Assembly: GCA_027489955.1 (NCBI GenBank)
Contig: JAIXYZ010000005.1
Location: 57,081-121,080, forward strand
Length of the DNA: 64,000 bases
Reading direction: 5' to 3'
Origin: Hyphomicrobiales bacterium
Lineage (GTDB): Bacteria > Pseudomonadota > Alphaproteobacteria > Rhizobiales > Beijerinckiaceae
Notes under the pieces: generated by a model
The model's database searches: none
Seen by the model: the letters and a program-made list of their open reading frames with translations, nothing else
Told to the model about the DNA's origin: nothing
Shown: positions 32,155 through 42,413 of the stretch, in pieces
Position numbering within the stretch: position 1 is the stretch's first letter
Layout of the letters: each line of letters starts with the position of its first letter
Translations under genes and position numbers: made by a program

Positions 32155-32172
32155 TATACCGGTGCAGGTATA
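32155..32172. promoter_or_regulatory. Inverted repeat in the LysR-mmsA gap
   Basis: TATACC (32155-32160), six-base spacer GGTGCA, GGTATA (32167-32172). The spacing and position, about 90 bp from each start, fit a LysR-type recognition site. A second small inverted repeat (ATGAC/GTCAT, about 32188-32204) follows nearer to mmsA. Confidence 0.45.
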
Positions 32173-32247
32173 CTAAACTATCACGAGAATGACATACCAG
32201 TCATGCGAGCACCGCATGGCGTGGTCGAACGCGTCGAGGGTGTGGCC

Positions 32248-33744
32248 ATGCGCGAGATCGGGCATTTCATCGGCGGCAAGGTGGTTCCGGGCCGGTCCGG
32301 ACGCTTCGGAGACGTGTTCCAGCCCCTCGACGGCTCGGTGATCGGGCGTGTCGCGCTGGCCAGCAAGGCCGAGATGCGCGCGGCGATCGAGAACGCCAAG
32401 GCTGCGCAGCCTGCATGGGCCGCGACCAATCCCCAGCGCCGCGCGCGGGTGATGATGCGCTTCCTGGATCTGATCGCCCGCGAGATGGACCAGCTCGCCG
32501 AACTGCTCGCCCGCGAGCACGGCAAGACGATCCCCGACGCCAAGGGCGACATCCAGCGCGGCGTCGAGGTGGTCGAGTTCGCCTGCGGCATCCCGCACCT
32601 GATGAAGGGCGAATACACCGAGGGCGCCGGCCCCGGCATCGACATCTACTCGATGCGCCAGCCGCTGGGCGTGGTCGCCGGGATCACGCCGTTCAACTTC
32701 CCCGCCATGATCCCGATGTGGAAGTTCGCCCCGGCGATCGCGTGCGGCAACGCGTTCATTCTCAAGCCGTCGGAGCGCGACCCAGGGGTGCCGATGCGCC
32801 TGGCCGAGATCATGATCGAGGCCGGCCTGCCGCCGGGCATCCTCAACGTCGTGAACGGCGACAAGGAGGCCGTGGACGGCATCCTGGACGATCCCGACAT
32901 CCGCGCCGTGGGCTTCGTCGGGTCGTCCGCGATCGCGCAGTACATCTACGAGCGCGCCGCCGCCACGGGCAAGCGCGCGCAGTGCTTCGGCGGCGCCAAG
33001 AACCACATGATCGTCATGCCCGACGCGGACATGGACCAGACCGTCGACGCGCTGATCGGCGCCGGCTACGGCTCGGCGGGCGAGCGCTGCATGGCCATCT
33101 CCGTGGCGGTGCCCGTCGGCAAGTCCACCGCGGACCGCCTGGTGGAGCGGCTGATCCCCCGCGTCGAGGCGCTGAAGGTCGGACCGTCCACCGACGCCTC
33201 GGCCGATTTCGGCCCGCTCGTCACCCGCGCCGCGCTGGAGCGCGTGAAGGGCTATGTGGACACCGGCGTCAAGGAAGGCGCCAAGCTCGTCGTCGACGGG
33301 CGCGGCTTCACCATGCAGGGCTACGAGAACGGCTTCTACATGGGCGGCTGCCTCTTCGACGAGGTGAAGCCCCAGATGAAGATCTACAAGGAAGAGATCT
33401 TCGGCCCGGTCCTCTCGGTGGTGCGCGCCGCCGACTACGAGGAGGCGCTGGCCCTGCCCAGCAGCCACGAATACGGCAACGGCGTCGCCATCTTCACCCG
33501 GGACGGGGACGCGGCGCGCGATTTCGCGGCGAGGGTGGATGTCGGCATGGTGGGCATCAACGTGCCGATCCCGGTGCCGATCGCCTATTACACGTTCGGC
33601 GGCTGGAAGCGCTCCGGCTTCGGCGACCTGAACCAGCACGGGCCGGATTCGATCCGCTTCTACACCAAGACCAAGACCGTGACGTCCCGCTGGCCGTCCG
33701 GCATCAAGGACGGCGCGGACTTCGTCATCCCCACCATGAACTGA
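32248..33744 (+). CDS. mmsA: Methylmalonate-semialdehyde dehydrogenase (CoA-acylating)
   Basis: Converts methylmalonate semialdehyde to propionyl-CoA with NAD and CoA, the last step of valine degradation. 498 residues from the ATG at 32248, the usual size; an in-frame ATG at 32203 is possible. It shows GVVAGITPFNFPAMIPMWKF (NAD site), FVGSSAIAQYIYERAAATGK, and the catalytic Cys in GYGSAGERCMAISVAV. The Arg/Cys context is that of MmsA rather than of a general aldehyde dehydrogenase. Confidence 0.95.
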   Translation: MREIGHFIGGKVVPGRSGRFGDVFQPLDGSVIGRVALASKAEMRAAIENAKAAQPAWAATNPQRRARVMMRFLDLIAREMDQLAELLAREHGKTIPDAKGDIQRGVEVVEFACGIPHLMKGEYTEGAGPGIDIYSMRQPLGVVAGITPFNFPAMIPMWKFAPAIACGNAFILKPSERDPGVPMRLAEIMIEAGLPPGILNVVNGDKEAVDGILDDPDIRAVGFVGSSAIAQYIYERAAATGKRAQCFGGAKNHMIVMPDADMDQTVDALIGAGYGSAGERCMAISVAVPVGKSTADRLVERLIPRVEALKVGPSTDASADFGPLVTRAALERVKGYVDTGVKEGAKLVVDGRGFTMQGYENGFYMGGCLFDEVKPQMKIYKEEIFGPVLSVVRAADYEEALALPSSHEYGNGVAIFTRDGDAARDFAARVDVGMVGINVPIPVPIAYYTFGGWKRSGFGDLNQHGPDSIRFYTKTKTVTSRWPSGIKDGADFVIPTMN

Positions 33745-33761
33745 GCGCCGGGGTGCCGGGC

Positions 33762-34397
33762 ATGACCTACAGGCTTCACTGCTTCGGCCAGTCGGGCAAT
33801 GCCTACAAGGCCGCGCTGATGCTCGAGCTTTGCGGCCTGCCCTGGGAGCCGGTCTTCGTCGACTTCTTCAACGGCGCCACGCGCGAGGCCGATTACCGCT
33901 CGGACGTGAACGTCATGGGCGAGGTCCCCGTGCTGGAGACCGGCGGGCGCCGGATCACGCAGTCGGGCGTGATCCTGAGCCACCTGGCGCGCGAGACAGG
34001 CCAGTTCGGCGGCCGGGACGCGCTGGAGGACGAGGAGATCCTGCGCTGGATCCTCTTCGACAACCACAAGTTCACCAGCTACTTCGCGACCTACCGCTTC
34101 CTGCATTCCCTGGCGGGCAAGCCCATGGATCCGGCCGTGATGGCCTTCCTGAAGGGCCGCGTCCAGGCGGCCTACAGGATCCTGGAAAGCCGCCTGGCGT
34201 CCTCGCCTTTCGCTGCGGGCGACCGGCCGACCATCGCCGACATCTCCCTGGCGGGCTACGTCTTCTACCCCGCGCAGGAGAGCGGCATCGACATCGCCGC
34301 CGAATACCCGGCGATCGACGCCTGGCGCGGGCGCATCGCCGCGCTGCCGCGGTTCGCGCTGCCCTACGATCTCATGCCGACGGCCCGTCCCGCCTGA
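33762..34397 (+). CDS. Glutathione S-transferase family protein
   Basis: 211 residues. The thioredoxin-like domain shows YRLHCFGQSGNAYKAALML with the early Ser/Cys-type active-site region, then MGEVPVLETGGRRITQSGVI with cis-Pro and the Gln-Ser G-site pair; the C-domain includes FAAGDRPTIADISLAGYVF. It lies between mmsA and the acyl-CoA dehydrogenase in the same direction with short gaps, so it is part of that operon. It might detoxify methacrylyl-CoA, a reactive intermediate of valine breakdown; that is inference. Confidence 0.88.
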   Translation: MTYRLHCFGQSGNAYKAALMLELCGLPWEPVFVDFFNGATREADYRSDVNVMGEVPVLETGGRRITQSGVILSHLARETGQFGGRDALEDEEILRWILFDNHKFTSYFATYRFLHSLAGKPMDPAVMAFLKGRVQAAYRILESRLASSPFAAGDRPTIADISLAGYVFYPAQESGIDIAAEYPAIDAWRGRIAALPRFALPYDLMPTARPA

Positions 34398-34418
34398 ACC
34401 AGCGTCCGGGAGGCATCC

Positions 34419-35573
34419 ATGTCGCAGTTCGACCTCACCGAAGACCAGCGGGCCATCCGCGACATGGCGGCCGAATTCGCCGCAGAGCGCATCGCGCCCC
34501 ACGCGGTCGAATGGGACGAGCGCAAGCATCTGCCCGTCGACGTGCTGAGGGAGGCGGCGGCGCTGGGAATGGGCGGCGTCTATGTGCGCGAGGACGTGGG
34601 CGGCTCCGGCCTGACCCGGCTCGACGCCACGCTGATCTTCGAGGCGCTGGCCGCCGGATGTCCCTCCGTGTCGGCCTATATCTCGATCCACAACATGGCC
34701 GCCTGGATGGTCGACGCCTATGGCTCGGACGAGCAGCGGCGCCGCTTCCTCCCGGCCCTGTGCACGATGGAGCACCTGGCCTCCTACTGCCTCACCGAGC
34801 CCGGCGCGGGTTCGGACGCTGCGGCGCTGCGGACGCGGGCGGTGCGCGAGGGCGACCATTACGTCCTCGACGGGCAGAAGCAGTTCATCTCGGGCGCAGG
34901 CGAAGCCGACATCTACGTCGTCATGGCGCGCACCGGCGGCGAGGGCGCGGCCGGCATCTCCACCTTCGTCGTTCCGAAGGACACGCCCGGCCTCTCCTTC
35001 GGCGCCAACGAGCGCAAGATGGGCTGGAACGCCCAGCCGACCCGCGCGGTCATCATGGAGGGCGCGCGGGTTCCGGCCGCCAACCTGATCGGCCGGGAGG
35101 GCGACGGCTTCCGCATCGCCATGGCCGGGCTCGACGGCGGGCGGCTCAACATCACCGCCTGTTCCCTCGGCGGGGCGCAGGCCGCGCTCGACCGCAGCGT
35201 GGCTTACATGAAGGAGCGCAAGGCCTTCGGGAAGCGCCTGGACGAGTTCCAGGCGTTGCAGTTCCGCCTCGCGGACATGGCGACCGAGCTGGAGGCCGCG
35301 CGCACCTTCCTGTGGCGGGCCGCCTCGGCGCTGGACGCCAAATCCCCGGACGCCACGCGGCTGTGCGCCATGGCCAAGCGCATCGGCACCGACACGGGCT
35401 TTGCCGTCGCCAACCAGGCGCTGCAGCTCCACGGGGGCTACGGCTACCTCGCCGAGTACGGCATCGAGAAGATCGTCCGCGACCTGCGCGTCCACCAGAT
35501 CCTGGAAGGCACGAACGAGATCATGCGGCTGATCGTGGCGCGCGGCCTCGTCGGGCGCTCCAGCGGCAATTGA
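34419..35573 (+). CDS. Acyl-CoA dehydrogenase, probably isobutyryl-CoA
   Basis: 384 residues; FAD flavoprotein of the short-branched-chain type. It has [59 protein letters not shown], and the end [20 protein letters not shown] with the catalytic glutamate position. Placement between mmsA and mmsB makes isobutyryl-CoA (to methacrylyl-CoA) the likely substrate. The hydratase and the 3-hydroxyisobutyryl-CoA hydrolase of the pathway are not in the window. Confidence 0.9.
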   Translation: MSQFDLTEDQRAIRDMAAEFAAERIAPHAVEWDERKHLPVDVLREAAALGMGGVYVREDVGGSGLTRLDATLIFEALAAGCPSVSAYISIHNMAAWMVDAYGSDEQRRRFLPALCTMEHLASYCLTEPGAGSDAAALRTRAVREGDHYVLDGQKQFISGAGEADIYVVMARTGGEGAAGISTFVVPKDTPGLSFGANERKMGWNAQPTRAVIMEGARVPAANLIGREGDGFRIAMAGLDGGRLNITACSLGGAQAALDRSVAYMKERKAFGKRLDEFQALQFRLADMATELEAARTFLWRAASALDAKSPDATRLCAMAKRIGTDTGFAVANQALQLHGGYGYLAEYGIEKIVRDLRVHQILEGTNEIMRLIVARGLVGRSSGN

Positions 35574-35613
35574 GGCAAGCCCCCAGGGCGGGCGATTTCA
35601 GGGAGAAGCGGCC

Positions 35614-36495
35614 ATGAGCACCATCGCCTTCATCGGGCTCGGCAACATGGGCGGGCCGATGGCCGCCAACCTCATCAAGGCCGGCCATGCCGTCACCGGG
35701 TTCGACCTGGTGGAGGCCGCCAAGGCCGAGGCGAAGGCGGCCGGGGTCACGATCGCCGCGACCGCGACCGAGGCCGTGCGCAGCGCGGACATCGTCGTGA
35801 CGATGCTGCCCGCAGGCCGCCACGTGCTCGCGGTCTGGACGGAGATCGCCCCTTCCTGCCGGAAGGGCGCGCTCCTCATCGACAGCTCCACGATCGACGT
35901 GGACAGCGCCCGTGCGGCCCACGCGGTCGCCGCCCAGGCGGGGCTCCAGTCGGTCGATGCGCCGGTCTCCGGCGGCACCGGCGGCGCCAAGGCGGCGACG
36001 CTCACCTTCATGTGCGGCGGCGAGGCCGATGCCTTCGCCCGCGCAAAGCCGGTCCTGGAGGCCATGGGCAGGAAGATCGTCCATTGCGGGCCGGCCGGGA
36101 ACGGCCAGGCTGCCAAGATCTGCAACAACATGATCCTCGGCATCTCGATGATCGCCGTTTGCGAGGGCTTCGCGCTGGCCGAGAAGCTCGGCCTGTCGAA
36201 CGAGGCCCTGTTCGACGTGGCGTCCACCTCGTCCGGCCAGTGCTGGTCGCTGACAACCTATTGCCCCGTGCCGGGCCCGGTGCCGACCTCGCCGGCCAAT
36301 AACGGCTATCGTCCGGGCTTCGCCGCCGCCCTGATGCTCAAGGACCTGAAGCTGTCGCAGGAGGCCGCCGCCTCCGCCGGCGCCCACACGCCCATGGGCG
36401 CCGCCGCCGCCGCGCTCTACGAGCGCTTCGCGGAAGGCCACGGCGATCGGGATTTCTCGGGGATTATCGAGGCGCTGCGCTCGGGCGATCTGTGA
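35614..36495 (+). CDS. mmsB: 3-Hydroxyisobutyrate dehydrogenase
   Basis: Oxidises 3-hydroxyisobutyrate to methylmalonate semialdehyde with NAD. 293 residues: Rossmann motif FIGLGNMGGPMAANLIKAGH, substrate motif DAPVSGGTGGAKAATLTFM, and the catalytic lysine in GNGQAAKICNNMILG. Its product is the substrate of MmsA encoded 1.9 kb upstream in the same cluster. It is followed by a palindromic repeat. Confidence 0.95.
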   Translation: MSTIAFIGLGNMGGPMAANLIKAGHAVTGFDLVEAAKAEAKAAGVTIAATATEAVRSADIVVTMLPAGRHVLAVWTEIAPSCRKGALLIDSSTIDVDSARAAHAVAAQAGLQSVDAPVSGGTGGAKAATLTFMCGGEADAFARAKPVLEAMGRKIVHCGPAGNGQAAKICNNMILGISMIAVCEGFALAEKLGLSNEALFDVASTSSGQCWSLTTYCPVPGPVPTSPANNGYRPGFAAALMLKDLKLSQEAAASAGAHTPMGAAAAALYERFAEGHGDRDFSGIIEALRSGDL

Positions 36496-36562
36496 GGCCG
36501 GCTCCCGCCGGCCGCCGGAAGGGCAACGCCGTCATCCCGGGCCGGCCGCCAGGCGCACACCC

Positions 36563-36693
36563 CTGTCATCCCCGGCCGGAGCGAAGCGGAGGGGAAGGGC
36601 ATCCAGAGAACGCGGAAGTGGAGCTCGACGCCTGACCCTCGGCTGGATCCCCTTCCCCTGCGCGCCTGTCGGCGCTCCGGCCGGTGATGACAG
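36563..36693. repeat. Palindromic extragenic repeat, family A copy 2
   Basis: Outer inverted ends CTGTCATC (36563-36570) and GATGACAG (36686-36693), and inner arms GGGGAAGGGCATCCAG (36591-36606) facing CTGGATCCCCTTCCCC (36643-36658) with one mismatch. The inner arms and ends are those of the copy at 52-172. It lies between the converging mmsB and YqaA genes and contains no gene. Confidence 0.82.
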
Positions 36694-36723
36694 TGCAGGC
36701 GGGCCCTGGCCGCGATCCTCGCC

Positions 36724-37158
36724 TCAGCTCGCCAGCCCGATGGCCCCCGCCACAACCACGTAGCGCGCGCCCTTGGCGAGCGCCACGATGGGCACGACGA
36801 GCCAGAGGGGCGCGCGCATCAGGCCCGCGACGAGCGTCAGGGGATCGCCGAGCAGCGGCACCCATGACATGAGCAGCGACCAGACGCCGTAGCGCGCATA
36901 CCAGGCTTCGGCCTTGGCCATGCCGCGCCCGCCGGGAAACCATTTCCGGTCCCGGTATTGCGACGCGAAGCGTCCCATCCCCCAGTTGACGATGGAGCCC
37001 AACGTGTTGCCGAGTGTCGCCACCAGGACGGCGATCACCGCGCTCGCGGTGCCCAGCGTCATCACCGCGATCAGCGCGGCCTCCGACGTGCCGGGCAAAA
37101 GCGTGGCGGAGAGGAAGGCGGAGGCGAAGAGGCCGCCGAGTTCTGCAAGGGGATTCAA
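36724..37158 (-). CDS. YqaA/DedA-related inner-membrane protein
   Basis: 144 residues with four hydrophobic segments and the YqaA-type pattern [36 protein letters not shown], then a charged loop ([20 protein letters not shown]) and [17 protein letters not shown]. YqaA belongs to the SNARE-associated/VTT family, thought to affect membrane lipid transport or homeostasis. The start is TTG at 37158 behind AGGA. It is divergent from glpK with only 51 bp between starts. Confidence 0.85.
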   Translation of the reverse strand: MNPLAELGGLFASAFLSATLLPGTSEAALIAVMTLGTASAVIAVLVATLGNTLGSIVNWGMGRFASQYRDRKWFPGGRGMAKAEAWYARYGVWSLLMSWVPLLGDPLTLVAGLMRAPLWLVVPIVALAKGARYVVVAGAIGLAS

Positions 37159-37209
37159 GCGCGGGTCCTGTGTCGGCGTCGATGCGTCGCCGGATCATGG
37201 AGGAAACGG

Positions 37210-38712
37210 ATGACCAAATATGTACTCGCGATCGATCAGGGAACCACGTCCTCGCGGGCGATCCTGTTCGGCGCGGACCTGGCCGTCGCCGCGATCGGCC
37301 AGAAGGAGTTCCCCCAGCACTTCCCCGCGTCCGGCTGGGTCGAGCACGAGCCCGAGGACCTGTGGGACACCGTGCTCTCCACCTGCCGTGAGGCCATGGA
37401 GAAAGCCGGCGCGAAGGCGGCCGACATCGCCGCCATCGGCATCACGAACCAGCGCGAGACCACCATCGTCTGGGATCGCACGACCGGCCGCGCCATCCAC
37501 CGCGCCATCGTCTGGCAGGACCGGCGCACCGCCCCCGTCTGCGCGGCGCTGAAGGCGCAGGGGCACGAGCCCATGGTCAGCGAGCGGACGGGCCTGATCC
37601 TCGATCCGTATTTCTCCGGCACGAAGATCGCCTGGATCCTCGACAATGTCGCGGGTGCGCGCGCCCGGGCCGAGCGCGGCGAACTCGCCTTCGGTACGGT
37701 GGATTCCTTCCTCATCTGGCGGCTCACCGGCGGCGCGGTCCACGCCACCGACGCCACCAACGCCTCCCGCACGCTGCTGTTCGACATCAACAGGGGCGAC
37801 TGGGACGACGACCTGCTGGCGCTGCTACGGGTGCCGCGCGCCATGCTGCCGCAGGTGAAGGACTGCGCGGCCGATTACGGCGCCACGACGCCGGACCTCT
37901 TCGGAGGCGCCATCGCCATCGGCGGCGTGGCCGGGGACCAGCAGGCGGCGACGGTGGGCCAGGCCTGCTTCGAGCCGGGCATGCTGAAATCCACCTACGG
38001 CACCGGCTGCTTCGCCGTCATGAACGTGGGCGAGAAGCCCATCGCCTCCAGCCACAAGCTGCTGTCGACCATCGCCTACCAGCTCGGCGGGCGGCGCACC
38101 TATGCGCTGGAAGGCTCCATCTTCATCGCCGGTGCCGCCGTGCAATGGCTGCGCGACGGCCTGAAGATCGTGAAGGATGCCGCCGAGACGGGCCGCATGG
38201 CCGAGGCCGCCGACCCGCGCCAGGAGGTGATCCTCGTGCCGGCCTTCGTCGGGCTGGGCGCGCCCTACTGGGACGCCGATTGCCGCGGCGCGATCTTCGG
38301 CCTGACGCGCGGCACGGGTCCCAACGAGTTCGCCCGAGCGGCGCTGGAAAGCGTCTGCTTCCAGACCGCGGACCTCATCACCGCCATGCGCGCCGACTGG
38401 TCCGGCGCGGACGGCGGCGGCACGGTCCTGCGCGTCGACGGCGGCATGGCCGCGTCCGACTGGACGATGCAGCGCCTGGCGGACCTGATCGGGGCCGATG
38501 TCGACCGGCCCGTCGTCAAGGAGACGACCGCGCTCGGCGCCGCCTATCTGGCAGGCTACCAGGCCGGGCTCTATCCAGACCCGGCCCGCTTCGCCGACCG
38601 CTGGCGGCTGGAGCGCCGTTTCGTGCCGGCCATGGACGAGGCAACGCGCCGGCGGCGGCTCGACGCCTGGGCCGACGCCGTCGGCCGCACACTGACGCGG
38701 CGGCCAGGCTAG
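37210..38712 (+). CDS. glpK: Glycerol kinase
   Basis: Phosphorylates glycerol to sn-glycerol 3-phosphate. 500 residues, normal for Glp[21 protein letters not shown] (phosphate loop 1), [14 protein letters not shown], the [13 protein letters not shown] segment and [12 protein letters not shown] near the C-terminal ATP site. The GGAGG before the ATG at 37210 decides the start. No glpF, glpD or glpR is adjacent. The stop codon shares the bases CTAG with the stop of the converging flavoprotein gene. Confidence 0.96.
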   Translation: MTKYVLAIDQGTTSSRAILFGADLAVAAIGQKEFPQHFPASGWVEHEPEDLWDTVLSTCREAMEKAGAKAADIAAIGITNQRETTIVWDRTTGRAIHRAIVWQDRRTAPVCAALKAQGHEPMVSERTGLILDPYFSGTKIAWILDNVAGARARAERGELAFGTVDSFLIWRLTGGAVHATDATNASRTLLFDINRGDWDDDLLALLRVPRAMLPQVKDCAADYGATTPDLFGGAIAIGGVAGDQQAATVGQACFEPGMLKSTYGTGCFAVMNVGEKPIASSHKLLSTIAYQLGGRRTYALEGSIFIAGAAVQWLRDGLKIVKDAAETGRMAEAADPRQEVILVPAFVGLGAPYWDADCRGAIFGLTRGTGPNEFARAALESVCFQTADLITAMRADWSGADGGGTVLRVDGGMAASDWTMQRLADLIGADVDRPVVKETTALGAAYLAGYQAGLYPDPARFADRWRLERRFVPAMDEATRRRRLDAWADAVGRTLTRRPG

Positions 38713-39827
38713 GGGCGGAACCGCGCCATCCAGCGTCGGTCCAGCCAGCGCTTGAGCCACCAGGGTAGGCGGCCGGATGCCGAAAGCCAGCCGCCGCGGG
38801 CCGCGACCGCCCGGCCGTCGCCGGTGCCCACGAGCACCAGATGCGCGCGCTGGGGCACGAATGGCCGGCATGGCCGCCCGGCGGCCCGCAGGAGGATGTT
38901 GCGGGCGAGTGGCGCGCCCTGCCGCACGGCGAACACGCCGGCCTTGGGGCGGGGATGAGCGGCCATCGTCGCGCAGTCGCCCGCGCCGAACAGGTCGGGC
39001 TCGCCCTGCACCTGCAGGGTCTCGCCGACCGAAAGGAATCCGTCCGCGTCGACCGGCAGGCCGGAGGCGGCCGCCAGCGGCGGCGCGGCGGCGCCGGTCG
39101 TGACGAAGGCGACATCGCAGCCCATTGTGCGCCCATCGTCCAGGATGACCGCCCCGGCATCCAGCCGCACCGCGCCCGAGGGCTCGACCGCAATGCCCCG
39201 CTCCGCCAGCGCCCGGCGCAGGAGTGCGCGCGCACCGGGGTTGAGGCTCGCGGCGGGTTCGCCCTCGCAGACGAGGGTCACGCGCGGGTGCCGTTCGGAC
39301 AGCGCGGCGCGGATCGCCATGGCGAGTTCGACGCCCGCTACCCCGCCGCCGACGATGGCGACGCGCGGCTGCGTCCGCTCCCGCTCCAGTGCCGACCGGT
39401 ACGCCTCCCAGCGATCGGCGAAGCGCGCGATGGGCTTGACCGGCACCCCGTGCTCGGCGGCGCCCGGCAGGCGGGAGAGATCGGGCGCGATCCCGATGTC
39501 CAGGGACGCGATGTCGTAGGGCAGGGCACGGCCGTCGGACAGGCGCACCAGGCGCGCCGCGCGGTCCACCGCGACGACGTCGCCCACGACGAAGCGCGCG
39601 CCGCAGACCGGAGCCAGCGTTGCCAGGTCGATCTCCATGGAAGCACGGGTATCGAGGCCCGCCACATAGGCCGGAAGCAGTCCCGAATAGGGCGTTGCCG
39701 GCTCGCGGCTCACCAGCGTCACGGCGAGGCCCGGGGCGCCGCCGCGGCGGAACGCGTCGAGCGCCTCCACATGGGCATGCCCCCCGCCGATGAGGACGAC
39801 CTGCCGACTGCCTGCCCCGTCCGCCAT
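38709..39827 (-). CDS. FAD-dependent oxidoreductase, SelD-N-terminus/NDH-2-like
   Basis: 372 residues from the ATG at 39827. Two dinucleotide-binding motifs: [20 protein letters not shown] for FAD and [20 protein letters not shown] for NAD(P)H, followed by [14 protein letters not shown], the FAD-contacting end of the family. The GGGHAHVE start and [13 protein letters not shown] match the pyridine-nucleotide-disulfide oxidoreductase domain that is fused to SelD in some bacteria; here it is alone, with no selenophosphate synthetase nearby. A type-II NADH dehydrogenase-like role is possible. Confidence 0.85.
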   Translation of the reverse strand: MADGAGSRQVVLIGGGHAHVEALDAFRRGGAPGLAVTLVSREPATPYSGLLPAYVAGLDTRASMEIDLATLAPVCGARFVVGDVVAVDRAARLVRLSDGRALPYDIASLDIGIAPDLSRLPGAAEHGVPVKPIARFADRWEAYRSALERERTQPRVAIVGGGVAGVELAMAIRAALSERHPRVTLVCEGEPAASLNPGARALLRRALAERGIAVEPSGAVRLDAGAVILDDGRTMGCDVAFVTTGAAAPPLAAASGLPVDADGFLSVGETLQVQGEPDLFGAGDCATMAAHPRPKAGVFAVRQGAPLARNILLRAAGRPCRPFVPQRAHLVLVGTGDGRAVAARGGWLSASGRLPWWLKRWLDRRWMARFRP

Positions 39828-39979
39828 CGTTGCGCCTTGCCGATCATTCGCCGGATCGCGTGTGGCGAAGTGTTGCATCGCTTCTACAGCGCGGCGAAGC
39901 CCCCCGCGATAGGGTGACCTCCCTGGGAGGCAACCCTGCCTCCCGCGCGGGCGCTTCACGCATTGCATCTGACCGACGA

Positions 39980-41218
39980 ATGACACCCAGCGCGCCCCAC
40001 AATCCCCGGCTCGATCCGGCGCTCGACGCGGCCGCGCTGCTGCGCCGCATCGGCTTTGCGACCCTTGTCCTCGCCATTCCCATGGTGGCGCTCGTGTCGC
40101 GCCGCGCCGCCGTCGTGCTGGCGCCGATCGGCCTGTCGCTGCTGATCCTGGCCGCCCTGATCGACGGGCAGGGCACGCCGGTGGGCGAGGGCGTGCGCCG
40201 CGCGCTCCTGTCGCCCGCGGGCGCCGCGCTGACGCTGCTCATCGCCTGGGCCGGCCTGTCGCTGGCCTGGACGCCGTTTCCGCAATCGGGGCTCGAGAAG
40301 TTCGTGAACCTCGCCGGCACGGCGCTGATCACCTTCCTCGGCGTCCTGTCGCTGCCCCAGCGCATGCGATCCTCGAACCTCTACCTCATGGCCATCGGCA
40401 CCGGCGCCGCCGTGTTCTTCTCCATGGGCCTGGCCGCCGGCGGCTCCTTCGACAGCGGCGCCACCGCCGATGCGGAAGGCCGCAGCCTGGAGCGCGGTCT
40501 TCTCATCCTGGCGCTGTTCGCCTGGCCCGCCATCGGCTGGCTGGCTTCCCGCGACCGGCGCATGGAGGCGCTGATCCTCTCCGGCGGCGTCCTGATCGCC
40601 GCCCTGATCGGCGCGCCGTCCGCCGTCGTCGCCTCGCTGGTCCTCGGCGGCCTCGCCTTCGGCATCGTCGCGCTCAACCGGGCGGGGGGCCCGCGCGTCG
40701 TCGCCGGCGCCATGGCCGCGACCATCGTCGCCGCGCCGCTCCTGCCCTTCATCCTGCGGCCGATCCTGCGCCTGTCGCTCTCCGCCACCGATCCGGTGAT
40801 CCAGTCGCTCAACGCGTGGAGCTGGTCCGTGGCGCGCGATCCCCTGCGCCTCGTCACCGGGCACGGGCTGGATGCGAGCTTCCGCGGGCGCCTCGCCGGG
40901 ATGCTTCCCGCCGACGCCCCCACCGGCGCGCTCTTCGTCGTCTGGCACGATCTGGGCATCGTCGGCGTCGGCGCCGCCATGGTGGCGCTGGCGGGCGCGA
41001 CCCTCGCCATCGGCCGTGCGGGCGGGCCGCTTGCGCCTGCGAAGATCGCGGCGTTGACCACGGCCTTCGTGCTGGCCATCCTCGGTCCTCATGCCGGGCA
41101 GGCGTGGTGGCTCGCGGCGATCGGCGTCGTGGCCCTCGCCTTCGTGGCCGCCGAGCGCGGCCAGTTCCGGACGGAACGGCCGAAGGCGCGCCTCTTCAGC
41201 GTGGCCAACGACCGCTGA
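39980..41218 (+). CDS. O-antigen ligase/polymerase-like membrane protein
   Basis: 412 residues from the ATG at 39980. About ten membrane helices and a loop between helices of the second half that contains DPLRLVTGHGLDASFRGRL and VVWHDLGIVGVGAAM. The GHG/GLD-like motif and following HD-Lxx-GxxG are reminiscent of the Wzy/WaaL (O-antigen ligase) superfamily loop, which transfers glycans on the periplasmic face. No glycosyltransferases or LPS genes flank it, so the substrate is unknown. Confidence 0.7.
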   Translation: MTPSAPHNPRLDPALDAAALLRRIGFATLVLAIPMVALVSRRAAVVLAPIGLSLLILAALIDGQGTPVGEGVRRALLSPAGAALTLLIAWAGLSLAWTPFPQSGLEKFVNLAGTALITFLGVLSLPQRMRSSNLYLMAIGTGAAVFFSMGLAAGGSFDSGATADAEGRSLERGLLILALFAWPAIGWLASRDRRMEALILSGGVLIAALIGAPSAVVASLVLGGLAFGIVALNRAGGPRVVAGAMAATIVAAPLLPFILRPILRLSLSATDPVIQSLNAWSWSVARDPLRLVTGHGLDASFRGRLAGMLPADAPTGALFVVWHDLGIVGVGAAMVALAGATLAIGRAGGPLAPAKIAALTTAFVLAILGPHAGQAWWLAAIGVVALAFVAAERGQFRTERPKARLFSVANDR

Positions 41219-41231
41219 AGACGAGGATTCT

Positions 41232-42401
41232 ATGGCCGATATCAGCCGCATCGAGTCGCTGGCGGCGGACGCCGTCGCCTGGCGCCGCGACCTTCACGCC
41301 CATCCCGAACTGCTGTTCGACACGCACCGCACCTCCGCCTTCGTCGCCGAGAAGCTGAAATCCTTTGGCGTCGACGAGGTGGTGACGGGCCTCGGCCGCA
41401 CCGGCGTCGTGGGGATCGTGCGCGGCAAGGGCGGGCCGGGCCGGGCGGTGGGCCTGCGCGCCGACATGGACGCCCTGCCCATCGAGGAGGCGACGAACCT
41501 GCCCTATCGCTCGACCGTGTCGGGCAAGATGCACGCCTGCGGCCATGACGGGCACACCGCGATGCTGCTCGGCGCCGCCCGCTATCTGGCCGAGACGCGC
41601 GACTTTTCCGGCACCGCGGTCCTGATCTTCCAGCCCGCGGAGGAAGGCGGCGGCGGCGGCAAAGAGATGTGCGCCGACGGGCTGATGGACCGGTTCGGCA
41701 TCGAGGAGGTCTACGGGCTCCACAACATGCCCGGCATCCCCGTCGGGGGCTTCGCCATCCGGCAGGGCCCGATCATGGCGGCGGCCGACCGGTTCATCAT
41801 CGACATCGAGGGTCGCGGCGGCCATGGCGCCGCCCCGCATCAGTGCGTGGACACGGTCATCGTGGCGACGCAGATGGTGGGCGCCCTGCAGACGATCGTC
41901 AGCCGCAACGTCGATCCGCTGGGATCGGCGGTCGTGTCCGTCACGTCGATCCACGCGGGCGATGCGTTCAACGTCATCCCGCAGACCGCGCGGCTGCTGG
42001 GAACGGTGCGCACGCTGGACCCGGCGGTGCAGGAGCTTTGCCAGACGCGCATCACCGCGATCGCCACCGGGCTGGCGCGGGCGCTCGGCGCGGAGGCGAA
42101 GGTGGACTACGAGCGCGGCTATCCGGTGACGTTCAACCATGCCGGACCGACCGATTTCGCCGCTGCGGTCGCCGGCGCCGTCTCCGGCGCCGCGCAGATC
42201 GACACGGCGGTCGCGCCGGTCATGGGTGCGGAGGACTTCTCGTTCATGCTCGAGGAGCGCCCCGGCGCCTATATCTTCATGGGCAACGGCGACACGGCCG
42301 GGCTCCATCACCCGGCCTACGACTTCAACGACAAGGCGCTGCCCGTCGGCATCCGCTACTGGGCGGAACTCGTCGAGCGCGCCCTGCCGCGGGCGGCCTG
42401 A
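41232..42401 (+). CDS. M20 family amidohydrolase (hippurate hydrolase-like)
   Basis: 389 residues; binuclear-metal peptidase/amidohydrolase of the M20D (HipO/AbgB/ILR1) group. Metal ligands are visible in order: RADMDALPIEE, HACGHDGHTAML, QPAEEGGGGGKEM, YGLHNMPG, and the C-terminal GNGDTAGLHHP. A dimerisation lid domain lies between about residues 185 and 300. It likely hydrolyses an N-acyl amino acid; the exact substrate is unclear. It begins 13 bp after the O-antigen-ligase-like gene. Confidence 0.92.
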   Translation: MADISRIESLAADAVAWRRDLHAHPELLFDTHRTSAFVAEKLKSFGVDEVVTGLGRTGVVGIVRGKGGPGRAVGLRADMDALPIEEATNLPYRSTVSGKMHACGHDGHTAMLLGAARYLAETRDFSGTAVLIFQPAEEGGGGGKEMCADGLMDRFGIEEVYGLHNMPGIPVGGFAIRQGPIMAAADRFIIDIEGRGGHGAAPHQCVDTVIVATQMVGALQTIVSRNVDPLGSAVVSVTSIHAGDAFNVIPQTARLLGTVRTLDPAVQELCQTRITAIATGLARALGAEAKVDYERGYPVTFNHAGPTDFAAAVAGAVSGAAQIDTAVAPVMGAEDFSFMLEERPGAYIFMGNGDTAGLHHPAYDFNDKALPVGIRYWAELVERALPRAA

Positions 42402-42413
42402 CCGCGCCGGCGG

